Assembly (NCBI GenBank): GCA_043778575.1 | Contig: JAYWFX010000056.1 | Location: forward strand, 1 to 25,234 | Length of the DNA stretch: 25,234 bases | Origin: JAYWFX01 sp043778575 | GTDB taxonomy: Bacteria > Patescibacteriota > JACMRA01 | Direction of reading: 5' to 3' | Shown here: piece by piece, positions 7,988 through 15,327 of the stretch | Numbering within the stretch: position 1 is the first letter of the stretch | Layout of the letters: every line of letters starts with the position of its first letter | Translations under genes and position numbers: made by a program | The notes under the pieces: model-generated | Database searches by the model: none | What the model was told of the DNA's origin: nothing | Seen by the model: the letters and a program-made list of their open reading frames with translations, nothing else

Positions 7988-8016
7988 TTGACAATACGCA
8001 ACTAAGTTGCAAGTAA
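7988..8016 (+). promoter_or_regulatory. Putative promoter of the COG0523 GTPase gene
   Basis: TTGACA at 7988-7993 with the 13-bp palindrome filling the spacer, a weak -10 (AAGTAA, 8011-8016) and the ATG at 8024, 7 nt further on. The gap from -35 to ATG is 30 nt, as at several other starts here, suggesting a leaderless mRNA. Confidence 0.5.
7998..8010. promoter_or_regulatory. Zur-type operator, copy 1
   Basis: Perfect 6-1-6 palindrome GCAACTAAGTTGC between the -35 and -10 of the COG0523 GTPase gene. The same 13 bp occurs at 13210-13222 and a one-mismatch form at 13263-13275, next to a fur-family gene and znuACB. A Fur-family repressor bound here would block polymerase. Assignment to zinc rather than iron rests on the genes controlled. 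Confidence 0.8.
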
Positions 8017-8023
8017 ATTTGAT

Positions 8024-9247
8024 ATGAATACAAGCAGATCAAAACTTCCTGTGACCGTATTATCGGGCTTTTTAGGAAGCGGTAAAACAACACTCCTCAA
8101 CAACATACTCAATAACCGTGAGGGTTTAAAAGTCGCTGTGATAGTCAACGATATGAGCGAGGTAAATATAGATGCGGAACTACTCAAAAACGGAGGGTCA
8201 AACCTGAGTAGAACTGAAGAGAAGATGGTGGAAATGAGTAATGGATGTATCTGCTGTACCCTACGGGAAGACTTGCTCGAAGAAGTAAAAAAACTAGCTA
8301 ACGAGCAGAAATATGATTATCTTTTGATAGAGTCCACGGGTATTAGTGAGCCAATTCCAGTAGCTCAAACCTTTGATTTTGTGGATGAAGAAGGGTATGG
8401 ACTAGCTGATTTTACTTTGCTTGACACCATGATAACAGTAGTTGATGCAAGTACTTTTCTGACTGAGATCCAAAATGCCCAGAGCTTACAAGAAAGAAGT
8501 ATGAGTCTCGGCAAGGAAGACACCCGAAATATCGCTGACCTGCTAATCGATCAAGTAGAGTTTGCCAATATAATAGTCCTCAACAAAGTAGATCTGGTCG
8601 ATAAAAATATAGAATTAAATACTATAAAAGCACTCAAAACACTTAATCCAAGTGCTAAAATATATCCCACATCGAATTCAAAAATTGATCTCAAACACAT
8701 CCTCAATACCAGATTATTTAATTTTGATAAAGCCAGTAACAGTGCAGGCTGGATAAAAGAATTACAAAATAAACACGTATCTGAAGCCGATGAATACGGA
8801 ATCACCAGTTTTGTCTATAGAGCTAGAAAACCATTTCACCCTGATAGATTATGGAATTTTCTGCACAACACAAAGCTTGATAGAGTTATTCGAGCCAAAG
8901 GTTTTTACTGGTTAGCTACTGACATGCAAAATATGTATGAGTTTTCATTTGCGGGTTCCAATCGACGCTTTGGATCTGCTATTGGTTATTGGTGGGATGC
9001 AGTCACAAATGAATTTTGGCCAACAGAGAAATCAGATATAGATATCATAGAAAATATGTTTGAAGGAAAATACGGAGATAGACGACAAGAGTTAGTCTTT
9101 ATTGGCATAGACATGGACAAAGACTCGATATGCAAACAGCTCCACGACTGCCTAGTTACTCAATCAGAATTTGAAGCTGGATGGGATCTATGGAAAAGCT
9201 TGGAGAGTAAATTTGTTTTAGAGACACTTCCCAATCAAACGAACTAG
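8024..9247 (+). CDS. COG0523 family GTPase (CobW/ZigA/YciC-like zinc chaperone)
   Basis: G3E P-loop GTPase that delivers metal, usually zinc, to client proteins under limitation. 407 residues. Walker A GFLGSGKT at 15-22; the hallmark CxCC metal motif GCICC at 74-78; ESTGISEP (G3-region) near 105; NKVDLVD (G4 guanine specificity) near 190. The C-terminal CobW_C domain (about 265-400) contains FVYRARKPFHPDRLWNFL. Regulation is strongly indicated by the perfect palindrome between the -35 and the start, shared with the zinc-uptake locus 5 kb away. The following gene begins 3 nt after its stop. Zinc as metal is inferred from the regulon, since family members can also handle other metals. Confidence 0.93.
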   Translation: MNTSRSKLPVTVLSGFLGSGKTTLLNNILNNREGLKVAVIVNDMSEVNIDAELLKNGGSNLSRTEEKMVEMSNGCICCTLREDLLEEVKKLANEQKYDYLLIESTGISEPIPVAQTFDFVDEEGYGLADFTLLDTMITVVDASTFLTEIQNAQSLQERSMSLGKEDTRNIADLLIDQVEFANIIVLNKVDLVDKNIELNTIKALKTLNPSAKIYPTSNSKIDLKHILNTRLFNFDKASNSAGWIKELQNKHVSEADEYGITSFVYRARKPFHPDRLWNFLHNTKLDRVIRAKGFYWLATDMQNMYEFSFAGSNRRFGSAIGYWWDAVTNEFWPTEKSDIDIIENMFEGKYGDRRQELVFIGIDMDKDSICKQLHDCLVTQSEFEAGWDLWKSLESKFVLETLPNQTN

Positions 9248-9250
9248 TAT

Positions 9251-10369
9251 ATGTTTGGGTTTCTCTCGGGGATCGCCATCGGCGTGTGGCACAGTTTTTG
9301 TTTTGGCGGGTTTATCATGGTCGCACTAAAGATATACGAGTGGTGGAATGATAGATATTATGATAAAAAAAGATCAACAGCCAAAAAGAATACTCCAAAA
9401 ATAACTATTGAAATAACACTGAAGACTAATATAAAAAATTTAAAAAGAGACTATATATATGAGAATTTCAAGAACTTTCTTACTCAAATGAGTGCAATTC
9501 ATGATATCCATAATCCGTTTGACACACACACTGTCAACAGAGCTACTCCACAATTTACCTTTGACATAGTCGCTACAAATGAGACTATCAAAATGTATAT
9601 GACAACATATTATTTTCACACTAACTTCGTAAAGAATCTGCTACATCAAAGTTTTGAAGATATTAGTCTGCATCAAGTCAAAGATCCGTATTCAGAAATG
9701 GACTTAGACCACTGGGAGAAAAAACGTGGATCTTTTTTAGTGACGAAAAGCAAAGATATATACCCACTCAAAACCTATAAATGTAGCAGTTCGGATGATT
9801 TTGGGAATCTTATCGCCTTTATGAAAACTATACCTGCAGATTCCATTATGGCGATTCAGTATGATTTTCAGTCATTTAGCACAGCTGGTAAAAAGACACA
9901 GTGGAAAAGGCAGTTTGAAGATAAAAAACAAGAGTATTTTGGGAGTGAATTGGATTTCTATACAAAAGAGGAGGAGAAAGATCTCGACAATATTCAAAGA
10001 AAAATAAGTAGTCCACACCTCAAAACAAAAATTAAATGGATGATTCTGACTAACAATCGCCATCTTGACACAGACATTGTCGCACAATCAATTTCAGCTT
10101 ACACACAAAGCTATGCTACCATAAATCAAAAAATAGGTAACTCGTTACTAGTGGATTCTAATCGCAGTTATAAATCTAAAAAATGGGGATTTTTAAATGG
10201 ATGGGTAACTAAAAAAATGAACAGAGTGTATTTTGAGAAAGAAAATGAATATATGATGGATTACATATTTAACGGAATCAAAAAACGCATAAGAACACTA
10301 GATAAAGATGAAACTGTGATATTAACTCCCGAAGAAATCGCCAGCTTATTTAATATCAGAAATATCTGA
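9251..10369 (+). CDS. Membrane-anchored protein of unknown function co-transcribed with the GTPase
   Basis: 372 residues. One N-terminal membrane segment (about 3-28, containing WHSFCFGGFIMVALKIYEWW), then a Lys-rich linker and a mixed alpha/beta soluble region on the cytoplasmic side. No cysteines suggestive of metal binding and no nucleotide-binding motif are present. The C-terminal DETVILTPEEIASLFNI reminds me of the short segment preceding the ATPase core in large VirB4/HerA-like membrane proteins of Patescibacteria, but no ATPase follows; this resemblance is from memory and weak. The ATG is 3 nt after the GTPase stop, so it is very likely in the same operon and under the same operator. 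It ends in TGA and converges on the PLP/rhodanese gene. Confidence 0.65.
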   Translation: MFGFLSGIAIGVWHSFCFGGFIMVALKIYEWWNDRYYDKKRSTAKKNTPKITIEITLKTNIKNLKRDYIYENFKNFLTQMSAIHDIHNPFDTHTVNRATPQFTFDIVATNETIKMYMTTYYFHTNFVKNLLHQSFEDISLHQVKDPYSEMDLDHWEKKRGSFLVTKSKDIYPLKTYKCSSSDDFGNLIAFMKTIPADSIMAIQYDFQSFSTAGKKTQWKRQFEDKKQEYFGSELDFYTKEEEKDLDNIQRKISSPHLKTKIKWMILTNNRHLDTDIVAQSISAYTQSYATINQKIGNSLLVDSNRSYKSKKWGFLNGWVTKKMNRVYFEKENEYMMDYIFNGIKKRIRTLDKDETVILTPEEIASLFNIRNI

Positions 10370-10380
10370 AAGAATTAATC

Positions 10381-11793
10381 TTAAATTTTACAACTATCAG
10401 GCTTCCAACGGGGGAAATCTCTTTTTGACCACTCGAGCATTCCACCCGACATACTAAAGGCATCTATTCCTAGATTTCTCAAAGCCGAAGTAGCTAGTTT
10501 TGATGAATTTCCACGATAACAAACAACAATAACTTTCTTGTCTTTAATATCATCTAGTGATTCACTTATCCATTTTTCAAGATCATTATACTCGACATTT
10601 TGAGATTCGAATATATGAAAATCATTAAAATCCGAGTTTTTCCTAATATCAAGAACAATTACTTTCTCATTTTGTATTTCCTCGAGAGTATCTTCCACTT
10701 TGATTTCAAACTCTGATACATCTGAAAACTCAGTTTTTTTGATTACATCCAACTGATTGTTGAGCAACTCTTCGTTTTCTATCACTGGAAAATGTGAATC
10801 ATCTAAGTATTCAAAATATTCATTTATATAGGGAAATGGACTATCACAACATATAAACACACACACAATTTCTCCATGCTTATTTCTCAATGTATCCAGA
10901 GTGCCAGATTCAGAGTGACCCTGAATATAATCCAATAAACCTTTTAAAATAAAGCCAGAACTAGGACCGACCACCAATCCATTTCTACACAGATCTAAAC
11001 TTAACTTAAAAGAATCTATTGTTCCGATCTCTTGTACACTATCAACAACCCCTTTCCAATCAAAAGCAATTTCACGGAGTAAATTTTTAGTTCTTGGGCC
11101 TGGGACAGGATTATTAGCAAGCCGTGCTACACCTACATTTTGAATGTTTTGATTATGTTTTTTTAGGTATCTACCAGCTCCAACCATCGTGCCTGTAGTA
11201 CCAAGTCCACAACAAAATACAGAAATATCACCTTGGGTTTGTTCCCATATCTGCTTCCCTGTCCATTTTTCGTGAGCTTGTGGATTGTCTGAGTTATCAT
11301 ATTGACCTACATTCAGCCATTTATTTTCCTGTGCCCAAACTTTTGCTTTATAGATACCACTTGTTTTATCTGACGGATCAGGACAAATTGGCTCAGTATT
11401 TACTATAATTTCAGTCCCAAAAACTCTAAGCATCTGTAGTTTTCCCGTCGATACTTCATTGGATACCACAGCTTTTGTTGAATTAATCCCCAATAATTTA
11501 CCAATAATAGCCAGTGAGAATACAGTGTTTCCAGAAGAGTTTTCAATAAGTGTATCAATATTTTGTAACTCACCTCTCTGCTGTGCCTCAGTAAGCATAT
11601 TATACGCTGGTAAAGATTTCACATTTGCAAGAGGCAGCGTGTTCATCATCTTAGCAAATATTCTAACCTTTTGATTCACAAATGGATTCAAGCTATCTGG
11701 CAATTCCACCAATGGTATATGAGGATTGTTGTCTGGATTGAGATAATCAAGCACTGAGTTCTCACCATCAAAAACGTTTAAATTATTTTTCAT
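10381..11793 (-). CDS. Cysteine synthase-like PLP enzyme fused to a rhodanese domain
   Basis: 470 residues from the ATG at 11793 (a GTG at 11814 is in frame). Residues about 20-335 are a fold-type II PLP domain related to cysteine synthase/cystathionine beta-synthase: putative Schiff-base lysine K59 in PLANVKSLPA, substrate loop ENSSGNT (84-90), phosphate-binding GLGTTGTMVG (196-205), and GPSSG (276-280). The usual NPGGSVKDR sequence around the lysine is changed, so substrate may differ. Residues about 375-460 form a rhodanese domain with VLDIRKNSDF and catalytic loop CYRGNSS (C425). The fusion suggests making or cleaving a sulfur compound and handling the sulfane sulfur in one protein. Third gene of the CooC-like unit, 43 nt after the orphan gene; it converges on the membrane-protein gene. 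Confidence 0.85.
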   Translation of the reverse strand: MKNNLNVFDGENSVLDYLNPDNNPHIPLVELPDSLNPFVNQKVRIFAKMMNTLPLANVKSLPAYNMLTEAQQRGELQNIDTLIENSSGNTVFSLAIIGKLLGINSTKAVVSNEVSTGKLQMLRVFGTEIIVNTEPICPDPSDKTSGIYKAKVWAQENKWLNVGQYDNSDNPQAHEKWTGKQIWEQTQGDISVFCCGLGTTGTMVGAGRYLKKHNQNIQNVGVARLANNPVPGPRTKNLLREIAFDWKGVVDSVQEIGTIDSFKLSLDLCRNGLVVGPSSGFILKGLLDYIQGHSESGTLDTLRNKHGEIVCVFICCDSPFPYINEYFEYLDDSHFPVIENEELLNNQLDVIKKTEFSDVSEFEIKVEDTLEEIQNEKVIVLDIRKNSDFNDFHIFESQNVEYNDLEKWISESLDDIKDKKVIVVCYRGNSSKLATSALRNLGIDAFSMSGGMLEWSKRDFPRWKPDSCKI

Positions 11794-11836
11794 TGTAATA
11801 TATTTTATTTGCACTAAGTTAATATTCAGCTAAATT

Positions 11837-12379
11837 TTACTCTGTATATGATAATTCATCATCCTTCCATTGAGTTAAAAAATACTGATTTAACCTGAGA
11901 CCTAGAATCAATGAATTTTTATATAAAGAGGCTATGCTTTCATTATGGTTAAAGCTGTTAATATCTAATCCTGCATGATTCATTATTAAATTGACTCTAG
12001 CAGGGCATTTTTTTCCAGTTTTAACATGTTCATGTAGTTCACCAATAGTTGGAAACCCTATCAACTCTTCAAAATACAAAAAGCTCAGATAATTTTTAAA
12101 TCGGATTTCACCCTGCATTTCTTTAATCTGTCTATCCAGTTCATCTAGTTCAGTTTGGTGTGTATTTTCACCACCTGAAACCACCTTAGCTAAACTTGAA
12201 GAGCCTATTATTATAGCTCCAAGCTCAGTTCTCTGTTTTCTTAAGCTATCTTTCTCCAAAGCTATAGCACACAGTCGTTTTGCCTCACGTACTGCTACGT
12301 TGATAAAGTTTTTTTCGGTAAGTACAGGTCTCTCCATAATTATATTCTTATATTTAAATTGGTTGTTTTGTTTCTTCAA
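11837..12379 (-). CDS. Unrecognised protein between CooC-like ATPase and PLP/rhodanese genes
   Basis: 180 residues from the ATG at 12379, or 166 from the ATG at 12337 (MERPVLTEKNF), which avoids a 26-nt overlap with the preceding gene and may be the true start. The protein looks soluble and mostly helical, with a charged probable coiled coil (TELDELDRQIKEMQGE) near the middle. Two cysteines (in KRLCAIALEK and KKCPARVN) and several histidines are present, but no known domain is recognised. It has no signal peptide or membrane segment. Position between an ATPase that resembles metal-insertion ATPases and a sulfur enzyme, all presumably under the Zur-type site, suggests a shared metal or sulfur process; its own function is unknown. 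Confidence 0.7.
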   Translation of the reverse strand: MKKQNNQFKYKNIIMERPVLTEKNFINVAVREAKRLCAIALEKDSLRKQRTELGAIIIGSSSLAKVVSGGENTHQTELDELDRQIKEMQGEIRFKNYLSFLYFEELIGFPTIGELHEHVKTGKKCPARVNLIMNHAGLDINSFNHNESIASLYKNSLILGLRLNQYFLTQWKDDELSYTE

Positions 12380-13193
12380 ATCTTTTGAGCATCTCGTATT
12401 TTTCCTGATCTGGAATTGTTTTTAGCCCATCTAAACGATTTGTAATACTAGTCAATTCTTGTTGAGTTTTTTCTGTTATTTTCTCCCAGTGATAATCCAT
12501 GATTGATAGATCAGGTGAAATATATCCTAAAATGTTGACCCTGTTTTCACTTTCAAATTGTTGTGTTAATTGGTTCTCAGGATCATATTTATTGAGTATA
12601 AAATAAATTTTTAGGCCCTGTTCCTCCGTAATCTTTTTGAGTTGATTGGCTACTTTAATACTGTTTGTGTGACCTTCGACTACGGTACAAATCACATCAC
12701 AACCGAAGTAAAGTCCATAATTTAGCATATCAGATCCAGCAACTGAGTCGATAATCACATACTCATCTTTTTTGACCTCTAGTGTTGGTAGGATATATTT
12801 GAGGTGACTGCTCAAACCATGTGCACATTTGTGTAGGTACATGATTTTTTCTTCGCCCAGACCCATGATTATACAGTTGAGATTTGGACGTATATTGACG
12901 GTATATTTCTCAATAATTTCGCTATTGAGATTCAACTGCAAGGGTCTGCAGAGAAAATATTCTGCCCATTTTCCGCTTGATTGCATCCCAATAAGAGATC
13001 GTATTTCCCTGTCAGCTCTAAAAAATAGTGGTACGGTGCCAGTGATTTCTAGACCAAAATTAGAGGCTAAATCCATGTTGTGATCAGCATCAATCGCTAG
13101 CACTTTTTTATTTTGAGCACTAAGATAATTTGAGATCAACCAAGATACCGTGCTTTTACCACTTCCGCCTTTTCCAGTAATTGCAATCTTCAT
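12354..13193 (-). CDS. CooC/MinD-like deviant P-loop ATPase
   Basis: 279 residues. The N-terminal deviant Walker A GKGGSGKST (7-15) has both K8 and K13, diagnostic of the SIMIBI MinD/ParA/CooC group, followed by VLAIDADHNMDLAS and the DxxG-type stretch VIIDSVAGSDMLNYG. The arrangement IIMGLGEEK...HKCAHGLSSHLK resembles CooC-type ATPases, which insert nickel into CO dehydrogenase, but the metal-binding CxC of CooC1 is not seen and no CO dehydrogenase gene is present. It lacks the C-terminal amphipathic helix clearly expected of MinD. First gene of a leftward unit with an orphan protein and a PLP/rhodanese fusion. The 13-bp palindrome fills its promoter spacer, so it is probably induced with zinc uptake. 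A metal-chaperone role is inference. Confidence 0.82.
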   Translation of the reverse strand: MKIAITGKGGSGKSTVSWLISNYLSAQNKKVLAIDADHNMDLASNFGLEITGTVPLFFRADREIRSLIGMQSSGKWAEYFLCRPLQLNLNSEIIEKYTVNIRPNLNCIIMGLGEEKIMYLHKCAHGLSSHLKYILPTLEVKKDEYVIIDSVAGSDMLNYGLYFGCDVICTVVEGHTNSIKVANQLKKITEEQGLKIYFILNKYDPENQLTQQFESENRVNILGYISPDLSIMDYHWEKITEKTQQELTSITNRLDGLKTIPDQEKYEMLKRFEETKQPI

Positions 13194-13203
13194 ATACTCT
13201 CAC

Positions 13204-13232
13204 ATACACGCAACTAAGTTGCTTATTGTCAA
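13204..13232 (-). promoter_or_regulatory. Putative promoter of the CooC-like unit
   Basis: TTGACA at 13227-13232, 17-nt spacer holding the whole 13-bp palindrome, weak -10 GTGTAT at 13204-13209, ATG at 13193. The -35/operator arrangement is nearly base-for-base that of the COG0523 GTPase promoter (TTGACAATA then the palindrome after one further base). Confidence 0.5.
13210..13222. promoter_or_regulatory. Zur-type operator, copy 2
   Basis: Second perfect copy of GCAACTAAGTTGC, in the spacer of the leftward CooC-like promoter and 76 bases before the divergent fur gene. Confidence 0.8.
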
Positions 13233-13251
13233 GATATTGAGCTATTATTGT

Positions 13252-13280
13252 TTGACTTTTTTGCAATTCAGTTGCATTTT
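13252..13280 (+). promoter_or_regulatory. Putative promoter of the fur-znuACB operon
   Basis: TTGACT at 13252-13257, 17-nt spacer, weak -10 (CATTTT, 13275-13280), ATG at 13286. The imperfect palindrome at 13263-13275 fills most of the spacer, so the regulator probably controls its own operon. Confidence 0.45.
13263..13275. promoter_or_regulatory. Zur-type operator, copy 3 (one mismatched pair)
   Basis: GCAATTCAGTTGC matches the perfect site except for one arm position and the central base. Located between the -35 and the start of the fur-family gene. A weaker site may allow graded autoregulation. Confidence 0.6.
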
Positions 13281-13285
13281 TATAT

Positions 13286-13678
13286 ATGAACACACTACAA
13301 TGTATGCCTAAAATATCTGATATAATTTTAAATACCTTAATCAAAAACCACAGACCAGTTGATTACCAATCAATACTAGGTGAGATAGTGAAAGAAACTG
13401 CCAAGCCAAACAAAACAACTGTGTACAGAGCTCTGGAGAGCTTAGAAAAACAACACAAAATTACTCGGGCAAATGTGTCTGATTCAAAAAGCTTTTGGGA
13501 AATTAAAACAAAAAACCAACTGCACATCCACTTTATCTGCAATGATTGCGGTGAGGTAGAGTGTAAACCAATTGATAATCAGATGTTGATGATGCCAAGC
13601 CCTGAGGGTTTCTCACTTCACAAAATGGAAATAAATGCGACGGGCACATGTGCAAATTGCACCAATTCTAAAATATAA
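13286..13678 (+). CDS. Fur-family metalloregulator, probably Zur
   Basis: 130 residues, a normal Fur length. Residues about 8-72 form the winged helix with the recognition segment NKTTVYRALESLEKQ (42-56). The dimerisation domain contains HIHFICNDC (H80, H82, C85, C88) and a C-terminal C122-x2-C125, the two CxxC pairs of the structural zinc site. Fur, Zur and PerR cannot be separated by these motifs alone; zinc is favoured because the gene is 25 nt upstream of znuA and its probable sites also lie at a COG0523 GTPase. The start ATG follows a TTGACT element by 28 nt. A second ATG lies at codon 7. Confidence 0.9.
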   Translation: MNTLQCMPKISDIILNTLIKNHRPVDYQSILGEIVKETAKPNKTTVYRALESLEKQHKITRANVSDSKSFWEIKTKNQLHIHFICNDCGEVECKPIDNQMLMMPSPEGFSLHKMEINATGTCANCTNSKI

Positions 13679-13703
13679 CCACCAATCAAATTACTATTTC
13701 AAT

Positions 13704-14654
13704 ATGCCTAAAAAATTATCTAAAAAAGTCTTTGTTCCAATTATTGCTGTCGCCTGTATTTTGATTTCATTATCAATTATCTTTCTGTCTAAAAAAGAGG
13801 TATCTGCACCATCACAAAAACCTCTAATAACCTCAAGTTTTTATCCAAATTATTTTGTTGCAACTGCTATCGGTAGATCAAACATCGATACCAAAAACAT
13901 TACACCAGCTGGCAGTGAGCCTCATGATTATGAACCGACCAGTAAAGATATTCAGAGCATTTATGACAGCAAACTCTTCGTGTACAATGGTGCAGGAGTC
14001 GAAAGCTGGGCACCAAAAACTGCAAAATCTGCCGATGAAAAAGGTGTAAAAATCCTAAAAACTTCAGATAAGGTTGTGTTGTTTGATACTGACGATGAAG
14101 ATGAGATACAAGAAGGTAATACTAAAGACCCTCATATTTGGGTTGATCCTATAAATATGAAAATTATTGCTGGAAATATCAGAGATAACCTCTCCCAAAT
14201 CGATCCAAAAAATAAGCAATCATACACCGAAAATACAGACACACTTAATCAAAAACTAGATGATCTCGACCAGAAAGCTAGGTTTACATTTGCAAACTGT
14301 AGTCAGAAAAAGTTTGTCACCACCCATAACGCCTTTGGTTATTTTGCTAGACGATATGGACTGGAGGGGGTTTCTATCAACGGTATTTCGCCAGATAAAG
14401 AACCATCAACCCAAGAGCTAGCAGATTTAGTAGAGCAAATCAAAACTCAAAATATCAAAACTATTTTTACTGAGACACTGGTGAGTCCAAAACTAGCAGA
14501 TACACTAGCACGAGAAACTGGAGCAAAAACACTCACTCTCAATCCTCTTGAGGGACTAACTGACGATCAAATAAAAGCTGGTGATGACTATATCACTATT
14601 ATGAATCAAAACATCGCCAATCTAGCAATAGGTCTGGAATGTAAAACAAATTAA
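13704..14654 (+). CDS. znuA: Zinc ABC transporter substrate-binding protein (ZnuA/TroA family)
   Basis: Captures zinc outside the cell and passes it to ZnuBC. 316 residues from the ATG at 13704; the frame extends upstream into fur but this start places the basic residues directly before the membrane segment. Residues about 8-32 anchor the protein (no clear lipobox; the AVAC cysteine sits inside the hydrophobic stretch). Metal ligands of the cluster A-I fold appear in AGSEPHDYEPT, DPHIWVDP and VTTHNAFGYFARRYGLEG, and a C-terminal acidic/Glu site near NPLEGLTDDQ. The loop that is His-rich in many ZnuA proteins is acidic here (DTDDEDEIQEG). It follows fur by 25 nt and precedes znuC by 7 nt. Confidence 0.92.
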   Translation: MPKKLSKKVFVPIIAVACILISLSIIFLSKKEVSAPSQKPLITSSFYPNYFVATAIGRSNIDTKNITPAGSEPHDYEPTSKDIQSIYDSKLFVYNGAGVESWAPKTAKSADEKGVKILKTSDKVVLFDTDDEDEIQEGNTKDPHIWVDPINMKIIAGNIRDNLSQIDPKNKQSYTENTDTLNQKLDDLDQKARFTFANCSQKKFVTTHNAFGYFARRYGLEGVSINGISPDKEPSTQELADLVEQIKTQNIKTIFTETLVSPKLADTLARETGAKTLTLNPLEGLTDDQIKAGDDYITIMNQNIANLAIGLECKTN

Positions 14655-14661
14655 ACGACTG

Positions 14662-15327
14662 ATGATTACAACTCCTCCAATGAACCCGCTCATCACCGTA
14701 TTAGATCTGTGTTTTGACTATGAAAAATCGATCGTACTCAAAGATATTTCGTTAAACATTTATGAGGGTGAGTATATCGCACTACTTGGACCAAACGGTG
14801 GCGGTAAAACTACGCTGATAAAACTCTTGCTCGGAATCATCAAACCCGCAAAGGGAGCGATAACCCATAACACACAACCGAAAATCGGGTACATCCCCCA
14901 AAGACTGGCTACAAACATACACTTTCCTGCAACCGTGAGAGAAATTCTAGAATCAGGCGGTGACTCGAAAACAGCAAATAGCCGAAGTATTTTCCAAAAA
15001 TTTAATCTCCAACACCTACTCCATAAAACCCTAGACCAACTAAGCGGAGGAGAACGGCAAAAAGTTTTTGTGGCACGATGCCTTGTTTCAAACCCTCAAC
15101 TCATTATTTTGGATGAACCTACTGTCGGAATAGATCAACAATCTCAAGATGAATTTTGGTCACTTCTCAGGGAGCTTCATCAAGTGCAAAAAATTGGTAT
15201 CATTTTGATTTCTCATGATATAGCCGAAGTCACTCGAGATGCAACCCGTATACTGTATCTGAATCAAACACTCGAACATGATAACCCAAGTCTTATCAAA
15301 CTAAACATAGGACACCATGCTCACTAA
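14662..15327 (+). CDS. znuC: Zinc ABC transporter ATP-binding protein
   Basis: 221-residue ATPase of the ZnuABC importer. Walker A GPNGGGKTT (43-51), Q-loop in YIPQRLA (about 77-83), ABC signature LSGGE (127-131), Walker B LIILDEP (147-153), and the switch histidine in ILISHDIAEV (about 187-196). All catalytic motifs are intact. The gene starts 7 nt after znuA and its end overlaps znuB by 11 nt, so the operon is translationally coupled. Preferred start is the ATG at 14662; an internal ATG at codon 7 is also possible. Confidence 0.94.
   Translation: MITTPPMNPLITVLDLCFDYEKSIVLKDISLNIYEGEYIALLGPNGGGKTTLIKLLLGIIKPAKGAITHNTQPKIGYIPQRLATNIHFPATVREILESGGDSKTANSRSIFQKFNLQHLLHKTLDQLSGGERQKVFVARCLVSNPQLIILDEPTVGIDQQSQDEFWSLLRELHQVQKIGIILISHDIAEVTRDATRILYLNQTLEHDNPSLIKLNIGHHAH

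Noticed and set aside
12354..13193. Chromosome partition (ParA) or MinD cell-division ATPase
   Set aside because: No ParB/MinC/MinE partner is present, and the internal sequence is closer to CooC-type ATPases; the operator and neighbours point to metal or sulfur handling.
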